From Nitrospirae bacterium RIFCSPLOW2_12_42_9 (GTDB lineage: Bacteria > Nitrospirota > 9FT-COMBO-42-15 > HDB-SIOI813), in NCBI GenBank assembly GCA_001805205.1, contig MHER01000124.1, forward strand, positions 11,068 to 36,026: a stretch of DNA of 24,959 bases, in the 5' to 3' direction. Below, in pieces: positions 9,410 through 15,778 of the stretch (positions are counted from its first letter, which is position 1; every line of letters starts with the position of its first letter). The notes under the pieces are model-generated. The model saw nothing but the letters and a program-made list of their open reading frames with translations. It made no database searches and was not told the origin of the DNA. The translations under genes and the position numbers were made by a program.

Positions 9410-9485
9410 TGGCTCCCCGGGTAGGACTCGAACCTACGACCTAGCGGTTAACAGCCGCTCGCTCCGCCAATTGAGCTACCGGGGA
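9410..9485 (-). tRNA. tRNA-Asn (anticodon GTT), CCA encoded
   Basis: On the minus strand the acceptor arms TCCCCGG (9479-9485) and CCGGGGA (9414-9420) pair over 7 bp, followed by discriminator G and a genome-encoded CCA (9410-9412). The D arm (GCTC..GGAGC), the anticodon stem AGCGG/CCGCT with loop CTGTTAA, and the T arm GTAGG-TTCGAGT-CCTAC are all intact. The anticodon GTT is the complement of positions 9450-9452. Confidence 0.97.
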
Positions 9486-9505
9486 GTAAAGAATGGATTT
9501 ATGAC

Positions 9506-9534
9506 ATTATATAAAGTGCCTAAAGGTAAGTCAA
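9506..9534 (-). promoter_or_regulatory. Near-consensus sigma70 promoter of tRNA-Asn
   Basis: On the minus strand TTGACT (9529-9534) is followed, after exactly 17 bp, by a perfect TATAAT (9506-9511). Transcription would start near 9499, about 14 nt before the mature tRNA 5' end. It may also serve the zinc-ribbon gene downstream. Confidence 0.85.
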
Positions 9535-9568
9535 TAGGCAGGCAGCATAGGTAGGCAGCGAGGAGTTC

Positions 9569-10165
9569 CTATCCAAGCTGTACGGCCTTTTTTAACTCTG
9601 AAATTACCTGCCTGGTAACATCCTTCAATGTCTCAAAGACACCCTCTCCTTTTGAAGCTATAGACTCATATTGAGAAACTTCTCTCGTATTGAGTAAACC
9701 GTTCATCTCCGGGATTGGCATAATATTGGGTAGGTCTCTTTTATTATATTGAAGAGCTAATGGCGTATAATTAATGTCTATATCCTGGTCTGTCAGGTTT
9801 CTTCTCAGGTTGTCCATGCTTTCCATATTTGCATCCATCCTCTCAACCTGGGAATCCGCTACAAAAACTATACCATCAACACCTTTCAGTATCAGCTTTC
9901 TGCTCGCCTCATAGAATATCTGGCCAGGGACAGTATAAAGGTGAAACTTTAATTTAAATCCATTAAGAGTCCCTAAAAAGATAGGTAAGAAATCAAAGAA
10001 TAAAGTATGTTCTGTCTCTGTTGCTATAGATACAAGCTTACCCTTACTCTCAGGATTGGTGTTATTATAGATGTAACGGATGTTAGTAGTCTTCCCGCAG
10101 AGACCAGGGCCGTAATAGACTATCTTACAGTTTATTTCTCTTGAAGAATAATGAATAAATGACAT
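9569..10165 (-). CDS. mglA: MglA-like small Ras-family GTPase
   Basis: This 198-residue cytoplasmic GTPase matches bacterial MglA proteins, which act as polarity switches for motility and surface machinery, usually with an MglB GAP. The P-loop is GPGLCGKTT (19-27). The switch II motif is TVPGQ (78-82), the MglA version of DTAGQ. The base-specifying motif is NKRD (141-144). The segment ATETEHTLFFDFLP (48-61) is also typical of the family. Length and the MSFIHYSSREINCKIVYYG start agree with MglA homologues. An AGGTG Shine-Dalgarno lies about 8 nt before the ATG. No mglB is seen in the window. The gene is bounded by a palindromic repeat element upstream and tRNA-Asn downstream, so it is likely transcribed alone. 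Confidence 0.92.
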   Translation of the reverse strand: MSFIHYSSREINCKIVYYGPGLCGKTTNIRYIYNNTNPESKGKLVSIATETEHTLFFDFLPIFLGTLNGFKLKFHLYTVPGQIFYEASRKLILKGVDGIVFVADSQVERMDANMESMDNLRRNLTDQDIDINYTPLALQYNKRDLPNIMPIPEMNGLLNTREVSQYESIASKGEGVFETLKDVTRQVISELKKAVQLG

Positions 10166-10190
10166 ACAATTTCACCTGAAAATACCCTTT

Positions 10191-10298
10191 CAAATCCCCC
10201 CTTACCCCCCTTTTCTAAGGGGGGGATTAAGTCCCCCTTTGAAAAAGGGGGCTGGGTTCCCGTTGCTGCGAAGCATTGCAACGGGAAGGGGGGGATTT
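10191..10298. repeat. C/G-rich palindromic intergenic repeat element (MITE/REP-like)
   Basis: This element of about 108 bp is almost wholly made of inverted repeats. The ends are inverse copies (aaatcccccctt near 10192-10203, aagggggggatttt near 10286-10299). Inside are a cccccc/gggggg hairpin (about 10205-10227), a cccccttt-gaa-aaaggggg hairpin (10233-10251) and a cccgttgc/gcaacggg hairpin (10259-10285). It sits between the oxidoreductase operon end and mglA, and could end or stabilise the upstream transcript. No ORF is present, so if mobile it would need a transposase supplied in trans. Confidence 0.7.
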
Positions 10299-10366
10299 TC
10301 ATCCTCCTTTGTGCCCCGAAGGAGGCATGTGGGTTTCATTTTGATCTTTGATTTATGATTTGCCGT

Positions 10367-12643
10367 TTACAAAAGTGGGTGTTCATGCATTGCCTTTAGC
10401 CTCTCCCACCTTCTATCCACTTCCTTCTGAACACTCTCAGCAACATCCTTGTATTCAGGTTTCAGAAGGTGTCTGGTCTTGCCCATCAATTTAAGCCACT
10501 CGGTCACAGGCGTTTTCTTGCCTTTCTCTTCTGGATTATACGTAATATTTGTAATTCCATGTTCTATTTCATATAGCGGGAAAAAGCAACTATCAACAGC
10601 CGCCTGGATAATCTCAAGACCAATCTTCTCTTCACTCTTCCATTCGAGTGGACAGGCTATAAGTAATTTACCATAAACCAGACCTTCATTCTTTGCAAAG
10701 TACTGGGCCTTCGCAGCCTTTTTGATCAGATCCCTGTACTGGGTCGCGATCCCTGTAAATACATAATTAATATTACATGCAGCCATTATCTGCGGTGTAT
10801 CTTTATGATGAAGTTTGTGCCCGCTCTGGTATGGCCCCACGTGTGATGTTGAAGTTGCATGTCCCATTGGAGTCGAGAAAGAAAGTTGCGCACCAGTATT
10901 CATGTATCCCTGGTTGTCATATTCCAATATAATCATATTGTGATTCCTGAGCGCAGCGCCAATAGCATGCCCCATACCAATATCCATCCCGCCATCGCCT
11001 GTAACCATAACAAAAGTAATATCTTCGCTTCGTGGTATTTCACCCCTCCTCTGTCTTTCTTTAAATGCATCTACTACACCTCCGAGGGTCGGGGCACCAC
11101 TCTGGAACAGATTATGGATATAGGTGACATTATGAGATGTATAAGGATATCCGGTTGTAACAACCATACCGCATCCTGTCTGGAAAAGCACAACAACATG
11201 CCCCTGGATCCCCTTAAAAAACGTATCAAGACCAGGGAATATGCCACAACCAGAACATGCTGAATGACCCTGTGATATCCTCTTAGGCATTTCATTTAGA
11301 GGTCTTCCGCTTACACCTTTGATATCAAACTTCCCTGTCTGAGCATCTCTGTTCAAAGAAATAATCCCTGGTGATGTCTCCTCCTTAGTCATCGGAGACT
11401 GTTTCTGTCCCGGTGTATAACTCAGATCACCCGGTGTTGCACCTACATATTCAAATGGGATTTCAACCTTTCCTTTCTTTGCAACATCACTCGCTTCCTT
11501 TAACATATCCATTGCATCTTCCACATAAAATTCTTTTCCACCAAGACCATAGACACGGCTGATTATAAGGGTTTTGTTATCAGGATCATCTTTAAGGGCA
11601 GCCTTTATTTCTATTGACATGTTACCACCCCACCCGCCAAAGGATTCCTGTCTGTCAGCAACACAAAGGGCCCTGATATTCTTCATACATTCCCTGATCT
11701 CTTTAACTGGAAACGGCCTGATAACATTAGGCATCATCACACCAACCTTAAACCCTTCAGCCCTTAATCTGTCAACTGCCTCTTTTGATGTTTCAAATGC
11801 AGAATTGAGAATAACGAGGGCAATATCCGCATCTTCCATCATGTAAGTATCAAGGATTCCATACCTCCTGCCACTAATCTGATAGTAACTGTCAAAGACC
11901 TCTGCAAGACGGTTATAGGCCATTTCCATGGCAATGGATTGCTGTTTCTTGTTGTTTATCAGATCAGGATCGTTCATATAAGGTCCGATGGTAATTGGAT
12001 TCTTCACATCAATAGAGGTATACTTTGGCGGATGAAAGCCCACATAATTCTGGACTACCATTTTATCTGAAAAGTACTGCACCCTGCGCTTTTGATGACT
12101 TGTAAAAAACCCATCATAGCAGACAATTACCGGTAGTCTAACATCTTCAAGCTCACCGATTTTTACACCAATAATATTCATATCATAGGCTGCCTGCGGA
12201 TCTTTTGCCATTAGAATAATCCAGCCGCAATTTAGGGCCATCATAATATCGCTATGATCGCATCTTATATCAAGCGGGCCTGAAACAGAGCGTGCAACAA
12301 CATCAAGCAGCATTGGGAATCGTGTCCCTGACTGGACAGGCAACTGTTCCATGGCATATAGAAGACCCTGTGCAGATGTGGCATTAAATACCCTTGCACC
12401 AGTAGTTGATGCACCATAACATATGGCTGCTGCACCATGCTCTCCTTCACCTGGAATTAACAATATATCGTGTTCACCTTCAGCCTTCATCTCGTCCAGG
12501 TTCTCTGCAATTTCTGTAGATGGTGTAATCGGGTAATAACCCATTACATGAAAATCTATCTGGCTCGCAGCGAGTGAAGCCATTTCATTCCCGCTTAAAA
12601 AATCTGTCTCCTGTTTTATATCTTCTCTCGTTTCCGTATCCAT
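10367..12643 (-). CDS. 2-oxoacid:ferredoxin oxidoreductase, fused alpha and beta subunits
   Basis: The enzyme oxidatively decarboxylates a 2-oxoacid (pyruvate most likely) to an acyl-CoA and CO2, reducing ferredoxin; it can work in reverse for CO2 fixation. Residues about 15-400 are the alpha part (YYPITPSTEIAE at 36-47, GEGEHGAAA at 65-73, then domain II). Residues about 445-758 are the beta part, with iron-sulfur ligand candidates Cys463, Cys466, Cys491 and Cys664 and the TPP/Mg motif GDGG at 549-552 continuing to Asn577. The two chains are usually separate subunits, so this is a gene fusion. The start ATG is supported by AGGGAGG, and the gene lies 20 bp after the gamma-delta gene, so they form one operon. 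Substrate is not fixed by sequence: pyruvate, 2-oxoisovalerate and 2-oxoglutarate enzymes share these motifs. Confidence 0.9.
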   Translation of the reverse strand: MDTETREDIKQETDFLSGNEMASLAASQIDFHVMGYYPITPSTEIAENLDEMKAEGEHDILLIPGEGEHGAAAICYGASTTGARVFNATSAQGLLYAMEQLPVQSGTRFPMLLDVVARSVSGPLDIRCDHSDIMMALNCGWIILMAKDPQAAYDMNIIGVKIGELEDVRLPVIVCYDGFFTSHQKRRVQYFSDKMVVQNYVGFHPPKYTSIDVKNPITIGPYMNDPDLINNKKQQSIAMEMAYNRLAEVFDSYYQISGRRYGILDTYMMEDADIALVILNSAFETSKEAVDRLRAEGFKVGVMMPNVIRPFPVKEIRECMKNIRALCVADRQESFGGWGGNMSIEIKAALKDDPDNKTLIISRVYGLGGKEFYVEDAMDMLKEASDVAKKGKVEIPFEYVGATPGDLSYTPGQKQSPMTKEETSPGIISLNRDAQTGKFDIKGVSGRPLNEMPKRISQGHSACSGCGIFPGLDTFFKGIQGHVVVLFQTGCGMVVTTGYPYTSHNVTYIHNLFQSGAPTLGGVVDAFKERQRRGEIPRSEDITFVMVTGDGGMDIGMGHAIGAALRNHNMIILEYDNQGYMNTGAQLSFSTPMGHATSTSHVGPYQSGHKLHHKDTPQIMAACNINYVFTGIATQYRDLIKKAAKAQYFAKNEGLVYGKLLIACPLEWKSEEKIGLEIIQAAVDSCFFPLYEIEHGITNITYNPEEKGKKTPVTEWLKLMGKTRHLLKPEYKDVAESVQKEVDRRWERLKAMHEHPLL

Positions 12644-12663
12644 TCTTCCTCCCTGGTAGCCTC

Positions 12664-13692
12664 CTATTTTGTTAATTTCTTCCTAAATGGATGAGGAACA
12701 GTTATCTCATCAACATTGTAATCACTCTCTTTAGCTGTTGTCAGGGCCTCTGGTTTACAAATCCATACGCATTGCAGACACCCTTTACAGTACTGATAAT
12801 CAATCCCTTTCAGGAATATAGCCTTTTTTCCTGTCTTTGATACACCCTTCTCCCATACAAAGCAGTAATCAGGACACGCATAATCACATTCACCACAATG
12901 GGTGCATGTCTCAAGATCTAAAACAGGAATAAATCCCATGCGTGAGGGGCTTAGATCCTTTTCTTTTGTAATCCCTGCACTAACAATAATCCCGCCAATA
13001 GGCTGGTTCATATACCCAAGCCGGGATGGATTTCTAATAAAAGGCTGGTACGGGTATTTCCCATCAGGCGGAAAGAATTCTACCTTAACTTCATTATATC
13101 CCCTGTCAAAGGCCTTTAAATTTCCAGGGACTGTCTGGGGATATTTTCTTCCAAATACATTTTTTATCGTTCCCCTCAGGGCATCCGGGTCAATAAAACC
13201 ACTGAGCTTACATATAGCCCCGAGCATCGGGATGTTAACCCGGCTCTTTTCAGCCATAGCAATACCGAGTGCATCAAGGCATCCCAAATAACCACCGTGG
13301 AGTTTTAATATTCCCCTGGTCTCATTTGGGGTCTTTGTGGTATTCATCATAACAGTCGAATCAGGTCCTACACCCTGAAGGACAGGTACTATTTTGATGA
13401 GTGATTCATGAAATATGGCAAGTATATGCGGATTTTCTACAGGACTGTTATTCCTGATAGGGGTATCGGAATCGCATAGCCTCACATGGGCCTTCACAGG
13501 TGCCCCTTTTTTCTCTGATCCATAGGACGAAAAATTAGACCCGTTCAGCCCCATCCCGAGGACCCCTGCCTCTGCCAGTATCTTCCCTGCAACATTTGCA
13601 CCGAGTCCCCCTATACTCTCCATTCGTATTTCAAAGAACCCCTGCTGGCTCTTCTTAGGAATAATCACACTGGTTGTCTTCCCGCTCTCCAT
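12664..13692 (-). CDS. 2-oxoacid:ferredoxin oxidoreductase, fused gamma and delta (ferredoxin-like) subunits
   Basis: Residues about 18-205 form the gamma domain (FEIRMESIGGLGANVAGKIL, then SYGSEKKGAPVKAHVR), which binds CoA-side elements in this enzyme family. The C-terminal part is a ferredoxin-like delta domain with two [4Fe-4S] motifs: Cys263-x2-Cys266-x2-Cys269-x3-Cys273 and Cys302-x2-Cys305-x2-Cys308-x3-Cys312. It would pass electrons from the TPP site of the alpha-beta chain to ferredoxin. It is the first gene of the two-gene operon. Its promoter lies in the divergent region shared with the PHA operon, next to a large palindrome. A CAGGAG Shine-Dalgarno precedes the ATG by about 9 nt. 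Confidence 0.9.
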   Translation of the reverse strand: MESGKTTSVIIPKKSQQGFFEIRMESIGGLGANVAGKILAEAGVLGMGLNGSNFSSYGSEKKGAPVKAHVRLCDSDTPIRNNSPVENPHILAIFHESLIKIVPVLQGVGPDSTVMMNTTKTPNETRGILKLHGGYLGCLDALGIAMAEKSRVNIPMLGAICKLSGFIDPDALRGTIKNVFGRKYPQTVPGNLKAFDRGYNEVKVEFFPPDGKYPYQPFIRNPSRLGYMNQPIGGIIVSAGITKEKDLSPSRMGFIPVLDLETCTHCGECDYACPDYCFVWEKGVSKTGKKAIFLKGIDYQYCKGCLQCVWICKPEALTTAKESDYNVDEITVPHPFRKKLTK

Positions 13693-13725
13693 ATCTAATC
13701 TCCTGTGGAATAATAAGGATTATTC

Positions 13726-13754
13726 ATAATAACCTTATTTGTCCTATTTTTCAA
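13726..13754 (-). promoter_or_regulatory. Predicted promoter of the oxidoreductase operon
   Basis: On the minus strand TTGAAA (13749-13754) is followed after 17 bp by TATTAT (13726-13731), five of six matches to the -10 consensus. The -35 box overlaps the left arm of the palindrome at 13751-13764, so a protein on the palindrome would block or alter this promoter. Confidence 0.7.
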
Positions 13755-13786
13755 CAGAAAAATTAAATATGAAATTTTTCTGTTGA
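13751..13786. promoter_or_regulatory. Large perfect palindrome, probable shared operator of divergent operons
   Basis: Arms tcaacagaaaaatt (13751-13764) and aatttttctgttga (13773-13786) are exact inverse complements over 14 bp, separated by 8 bp. Each outer end provides the TTGA of a -35 box: TTGAAA on the minus strand and TTGACA on the plus strand. The geometry suits a symmetric repressor or activator acting on both operons. The RHH protein encoded just downstream is the natural candidate; this link is inference. A terminator is unlikely, because no gene runs into the site. Confidence 0.75.
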
Positions 13787-13810
13787 CAAAATCAATTACA
13801 TCGGTAATAC
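13783..13810 (+). promoter_or_regulatory. Predicted promoter of the PHA operon
   Basis: A perfect TTGACA (13783-13788) is followed after 16 bp by TAATAC (13805-13810), a poor -10 box. The weak -10 suggests regulated or activator-dependent expression. The -35 box overlaps the right arm of the palindrome. Confidence 0.55.
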
Positions 13811-13850
13811 TAACATATTACGAACAAACTACAAATGAAATGGAGCTAAT

Positions 13851-14225
13851 ATGTCACTAAAACCGATAACATTGCGATTAGATGAGGAAGAGTACGAGAA
13901 ATTAAAGGAATACCTCCACGAATTCGGCGATCCGGATATCAACGTCGCTTATGTCTTGAGGGCCTATATGCGGGATCTTAATAGAGCCTTGCCATACTTA
14001 GTGAAATCAGGTTGGGATTTGAAGAATTGTTTCGGATTGCTCGGTTTCTGGCTCAAACAGTTCGGCTCAATGACTGAGTTTGATATGTTCGCAAAAATGA
14101 GTGTCAATCCATGGGCATTCTGGAACGCCACAAGCCCACCCTCCGAACGAGGTGCAGATATGGGAGACAATACTGCTGAAGGAAAAAATGGTAAGAATTC
14201 TAAGGAAGAAGGAGGGAAGAGTTGA
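13851..14225 (+). CDS. Ribbon-helix-helix DNA-binding protein, putative regulator of the PHA operon
   Basis: Residues about 1-45 fit a ribbon-helix-helix (MetJ/Arc/CopG) fold. A short alternating strand (KPITLRL, 4-10) is followed by helix A (DEEEYEKLKEYLHEF, 11-25), a turn with DPDIN, and helix B (VAYVLRAYMRDLNRAL). The middle (about 46-95) is aromatic-rich and could form helices that contact other proteins or polymer granules. The last 30 residues are hydrophilic and probably disordered. It is the first gene of the PHA operon and lies 65 bp after a 14-bp palindrome that overlaps the operon promoter, as expected of an autoregulator. It does not resemble the known PHA regulators PhaR or PhaQ in the parts I can judge. 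A GGAG Shine-Dalgarno lies 6 nt before the ATG. A phasin-like role is the alternative. Confidence 0.6.
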   Translation: MSLKPITLRLDEEEYEKLKEYLHEFGDPDINVAYVLRAYMRDLNRALPYLVKSGWDLKNCFGLLGFWLKQFGSMTEFDMFAKMSVNPWAFWNATSPPSERGADMGDNTAEGKNGKNSKEEGGKS

Positions 14226-14283
14226 TAATAATTAGGCGCTGTCAAATGGAGTTTATAGCATTCTACAATTATGAGGAGGCCCC

Positions 14284-14724
14284 ATGTTTAATAACGAAAT
14301 GAATAAAAAAATGATGGATCTTTTTGCTAATCCGCTGTTTAAGAAAGGTTTTTTCGACTTTTTCCTCAAGATGCAGCAGGAGGGCATAGAGGCGGCCCGG
14401 AAGCTCTGGACCACTAATGCCAACAAGAATCTCTTTCCAGACGCGATTGACATGTACGAGCGGATGGCAGATTTCTACATCATCTTCGGCTTCGTTCCTA
14501 AAACAAAGTATGATGAGGCACTCAACGAAAATAAAGGTTTGAAAGAAGAGAACAAATTCCTCAGAGATACGATTCGGGAACTTCAGTTAAGCCTTTTCAC
14601 CGAGGGTGGAGAAAAGGTCCAGCAGATCTGGCAGAGCAGCATAGACAAACAGCTTGAGATGAACAAGGATATCTCCAGGAACTTTTTTGAACTCTTCAGG
14701 CAACTGAAGTCAAGCGTTTCATAA
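14284..14724 (+). CDS. Phasin-like coiled-coil protein of the PHA operon
   Basis: This 146-residue protein is rich in charged and aromatic helix-forming residues. Around 80-100 it has a heptad-like stretch (DEALNENKGLKEENKFLRD), and its C-terminus (KQLEMNKDISRNFFELFRQ) resembles the C-terminus of the two phasins downstream (KQMEMSRDMVKNFTELFKQ). I infer that it coats or organises PHA granules or binds the synthase. No catalytic motif and no signal peptide are visible. A strong AGGAGG precedes the ATG by about 4 nt. The 3' half of this gene was copied in the tandem duplication that made the second phasin; a decayed copy lies at 15151-15334. Confidence 0.65.
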   Translation: MFNNEMNKKMMDLFANPLFKKGFFDFFLKMQQEGIEAARKLWTTNANKNLFPDAIDMYERMADFYIIFGFVPKTKYDEALNENKGLKEENKFLRDTIRELQLSLFTEGGEKVQQIWQSSIDKQLEMNKDISRNFFELFRQLKSSVS

Positions 14725-14745
14725 AGGCAGCAGGAAGACAACCAC

Positions 14746-14765
14746 GTATCAGCATTAGCTGATAC
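14746..14765. promoter_or_regulatory. Palindrome before the first phasin gene
   Basis: gtatcagc-atta-gctgatac is a perfect 8-bp inverted repeat with a 4-nt loop. It starts 22 nt after the stop codon of the preceding gene and ends 21 nt before the phasin ATG. As RNA it could form a stem-loop that protects or tunes the phasin message; as DNA it could be a protein site. It has no T-tract, so it is not a typical terminator. Confidence 0.6.
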
Positions 14766-14786
14766 AATAACACAAAGGAGAATAGT

Positions 14787-15254
14787 ATGGAAAAAGGACT
14801 GGAGTTTTTTGATGCATGGGTAAAATCACAGAAGGGATTTCTCGAGACAGGGTTGAAGTCGCAGAAGGAATTTATGACCAACTGGACAGAGTCTATTCAG
14901 AACCTGCAGGCATCATTCTTAAACCTCGGAGGTTTCCAGGAGGGTCCAGGTAAGGAGATGCTCAATCTGTTTAATCCATGGTTCAATACCATGGCCAATT
15001 CAACAAGGGTTTTCAGTGACGAGGTGGTGAAAATTCAGGAGACATGGAAAGGCGCCTTTGAGAAGCAGATGGAGATGAGTAGAGAAATGGCGAAGAACTC
15101 CTTCGAGTTTTTCTCAAGCAGGCTGGCGAAAAAAAATGGAGACATTGACATTGAAGAAAGAGAGCAAGTTGCTAAGAGACATGATTCGGAAACTTCAGTT
15201 AAGTCTTTTCACCGGGGAGGGAAAAAGTCCGGCAGATCCGGCATAGTAGCATAG
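14787..15254 (+). CDS. phaP: Phasin-like protein, copy 1, with a frameshifted C-terminal tail
   Basis: Residues 1-107 are nearly identical to the phasin encoded at 15397-15747 and form amphipathic helices (MEKGLEFFDAWVKSQKGFL at the start, then NWTESIQNLQASFLNL), as in PHA granule-coating phasins. After residue 107 a 2-nt insertion in the tttttct stretch (about 15108-15117), compared with copy 2, changes the frame. The stop of copy 2 is lost and translation runs another 48 residues into decayed duplicated DNA, giving a basic tail that ends GKKSGRSGIVA. The protein may still work, as the helical core is whole. An AAGGAG Shine-Dalgarno lies about 8 nt before the ATG, identical in both copies. 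The symbol is given by operon position and size; identity to a named phasin family is not certain. Confidence 0.75.
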   Translation: MEKGLEFFDAWVKSQKGFLETGLKSQKEFMTNWTESIQNLQASFLNLGGFQEGPGKEMLNLFNPWFNTMANSTRVFSDEVVKIQETWKGAFEKQMEMSREMAKNSFEFFSSRLAKKNGDIDIEEREQVAKRHDSETSVKSFHRGGKKSGRSGIVA

Positions 15255-15334
15255 ATAAACAGCTTGAGATGAACAAGGATATCTCCAGGAATTATTTTTA
15301 ACTCTTCAGGCAACTAAAGTCAATCGCTTCATAA
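15151..15334 (+). pseudogene. Decayed copy of the 3' end of the phasin-like gene
   Basis: This stretch aligns with 14540-14724 (the last 60 or so codons of the 146-residue gene), including a run of more than 20 identical bases around 15261-15290. Relative to the source it has indels (offset moves from 612 to 610), so the reading frame is broken. Its first part is now read out of frame as the tail of phasin copy 1. It has no start of its own. Confidence 0.8.
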
Positions 15335-15355
15335 AGGCAGCAGGAAGACAACCAC

Positions 15356-15375
15356 GTATCAGCATTAGCTGATAC
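15356..15375. promoter_or_regulatory. Palindrome before the second phasin gene
   Basis: This is an exact copy of the gtatcagc-atta-gctgatac inverted repeat at 14746-14765, placed at the same distance (21 nt) from the second phasin ATG. Its unchanged state, next to a decayed gene fragment, hints that the leader is under selection, though recent duplication would also explain it. Confidence 0.6.
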
Positions 15376-15396
15376 AATAACACAAAGGAGAATAGT

Positions 15397-15747
15397 ATGG
15401 AAAAAGGACTGGAGTTTTTTGATGCATGGGTAAAATCACAGAAGGAATTTCTAGAAACATGGTTGAAGTCGCAGAAGGAATTTATGACGAACTGGACAGA
15501 GTCTATTCAGAAGCTGCAGGCATCGTTCTTAAACCTCGAAGGTTTCAAGGAGGGTCCAGGTAAGGAGATGCTCAATCTGTTTAATTCATGGTTCAATACC
15601 ATGGCCAATTCAGCAAGGGTTTTCAGTGATGAGGTGGTAAAAATCCAGGAGACATCGAAAGGCGCCTTTGAGAAGCAGATGGAGATGAGTAGAGACATGG
15701 TGAAGAACTTCACCGAGCTTTTCAAGCAGGCAGGTGAAAAGAAATAA
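15397..15747 (+). CDS. phaP: Phasin-like protein, copy 2
   Basis: This 116-residue protein is almost wholly helical and amphipathic, with repeated SQKEF segments (KSQKEFLETWLKSQKEF near residues 13-29) and a C-terminus NFTELFKQAGEKK. It is probably the intact version of the duplicated phasin, binding the surface of PHA granules and controlling their size and number. No catalytic motif, signal peptide or membrane segment is present. AAGGAG precedes the ATG by about 8 nt. It lies 31 bp before phaE on the same strand. The N-terminal motif is echoed at the start of PhaE (FFNNWHKSQEKTFEDL), which suggests a common fold or origin. Confidence 0.8.
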   Translation: MEKGLEFFDAWVKSQKEFLETWLKSQKEFMTNWTESIQKLQASFLNLEGFKEGPGKEMLNLFNSWFNTMANSARVFSDEVVKIQETSKGAFEKQMEMSRDMVKNFTELFKQAGEKK

Positions 15748-15778
15748 GGACATTAGACAGTGAGAGAGGAGACGTTTC

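Larger units (their letters stand above)
14540..15748 (+). repeat. Tandem duplication of about 610 bp in the PHA operon
   Basis: Unit 1 (about 14540-15150) and unit 2 (about 15151-15748) align with a constant offset of 610 bp over most of their length. Each unit holds the 3' part of the phasin-like gene, a 62-bp spacer with a palindrome, and a phasin gene. Small indels shift the offset to 612 near 14571/15183 and to 608 after 15117. The spacer and Shine-Dalgarno are identical in both units, so the event is fairly recent or the copies are kept alike by gene conversion. Confidence 0.9.

Noticed and set aside
10859..11263. 134-codon plus-strand frame inside the alpha-beta oxidoreductase gene
   Set aside because: It is antisense to conserved beta-subunit motifs including the TPP site.
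13751..13786. Palindrome read as a bidirectional terminator
   Set aside because: The genes on both sides are transcribed away from it, and both arms overlap -35 boxes; an operator fits better.
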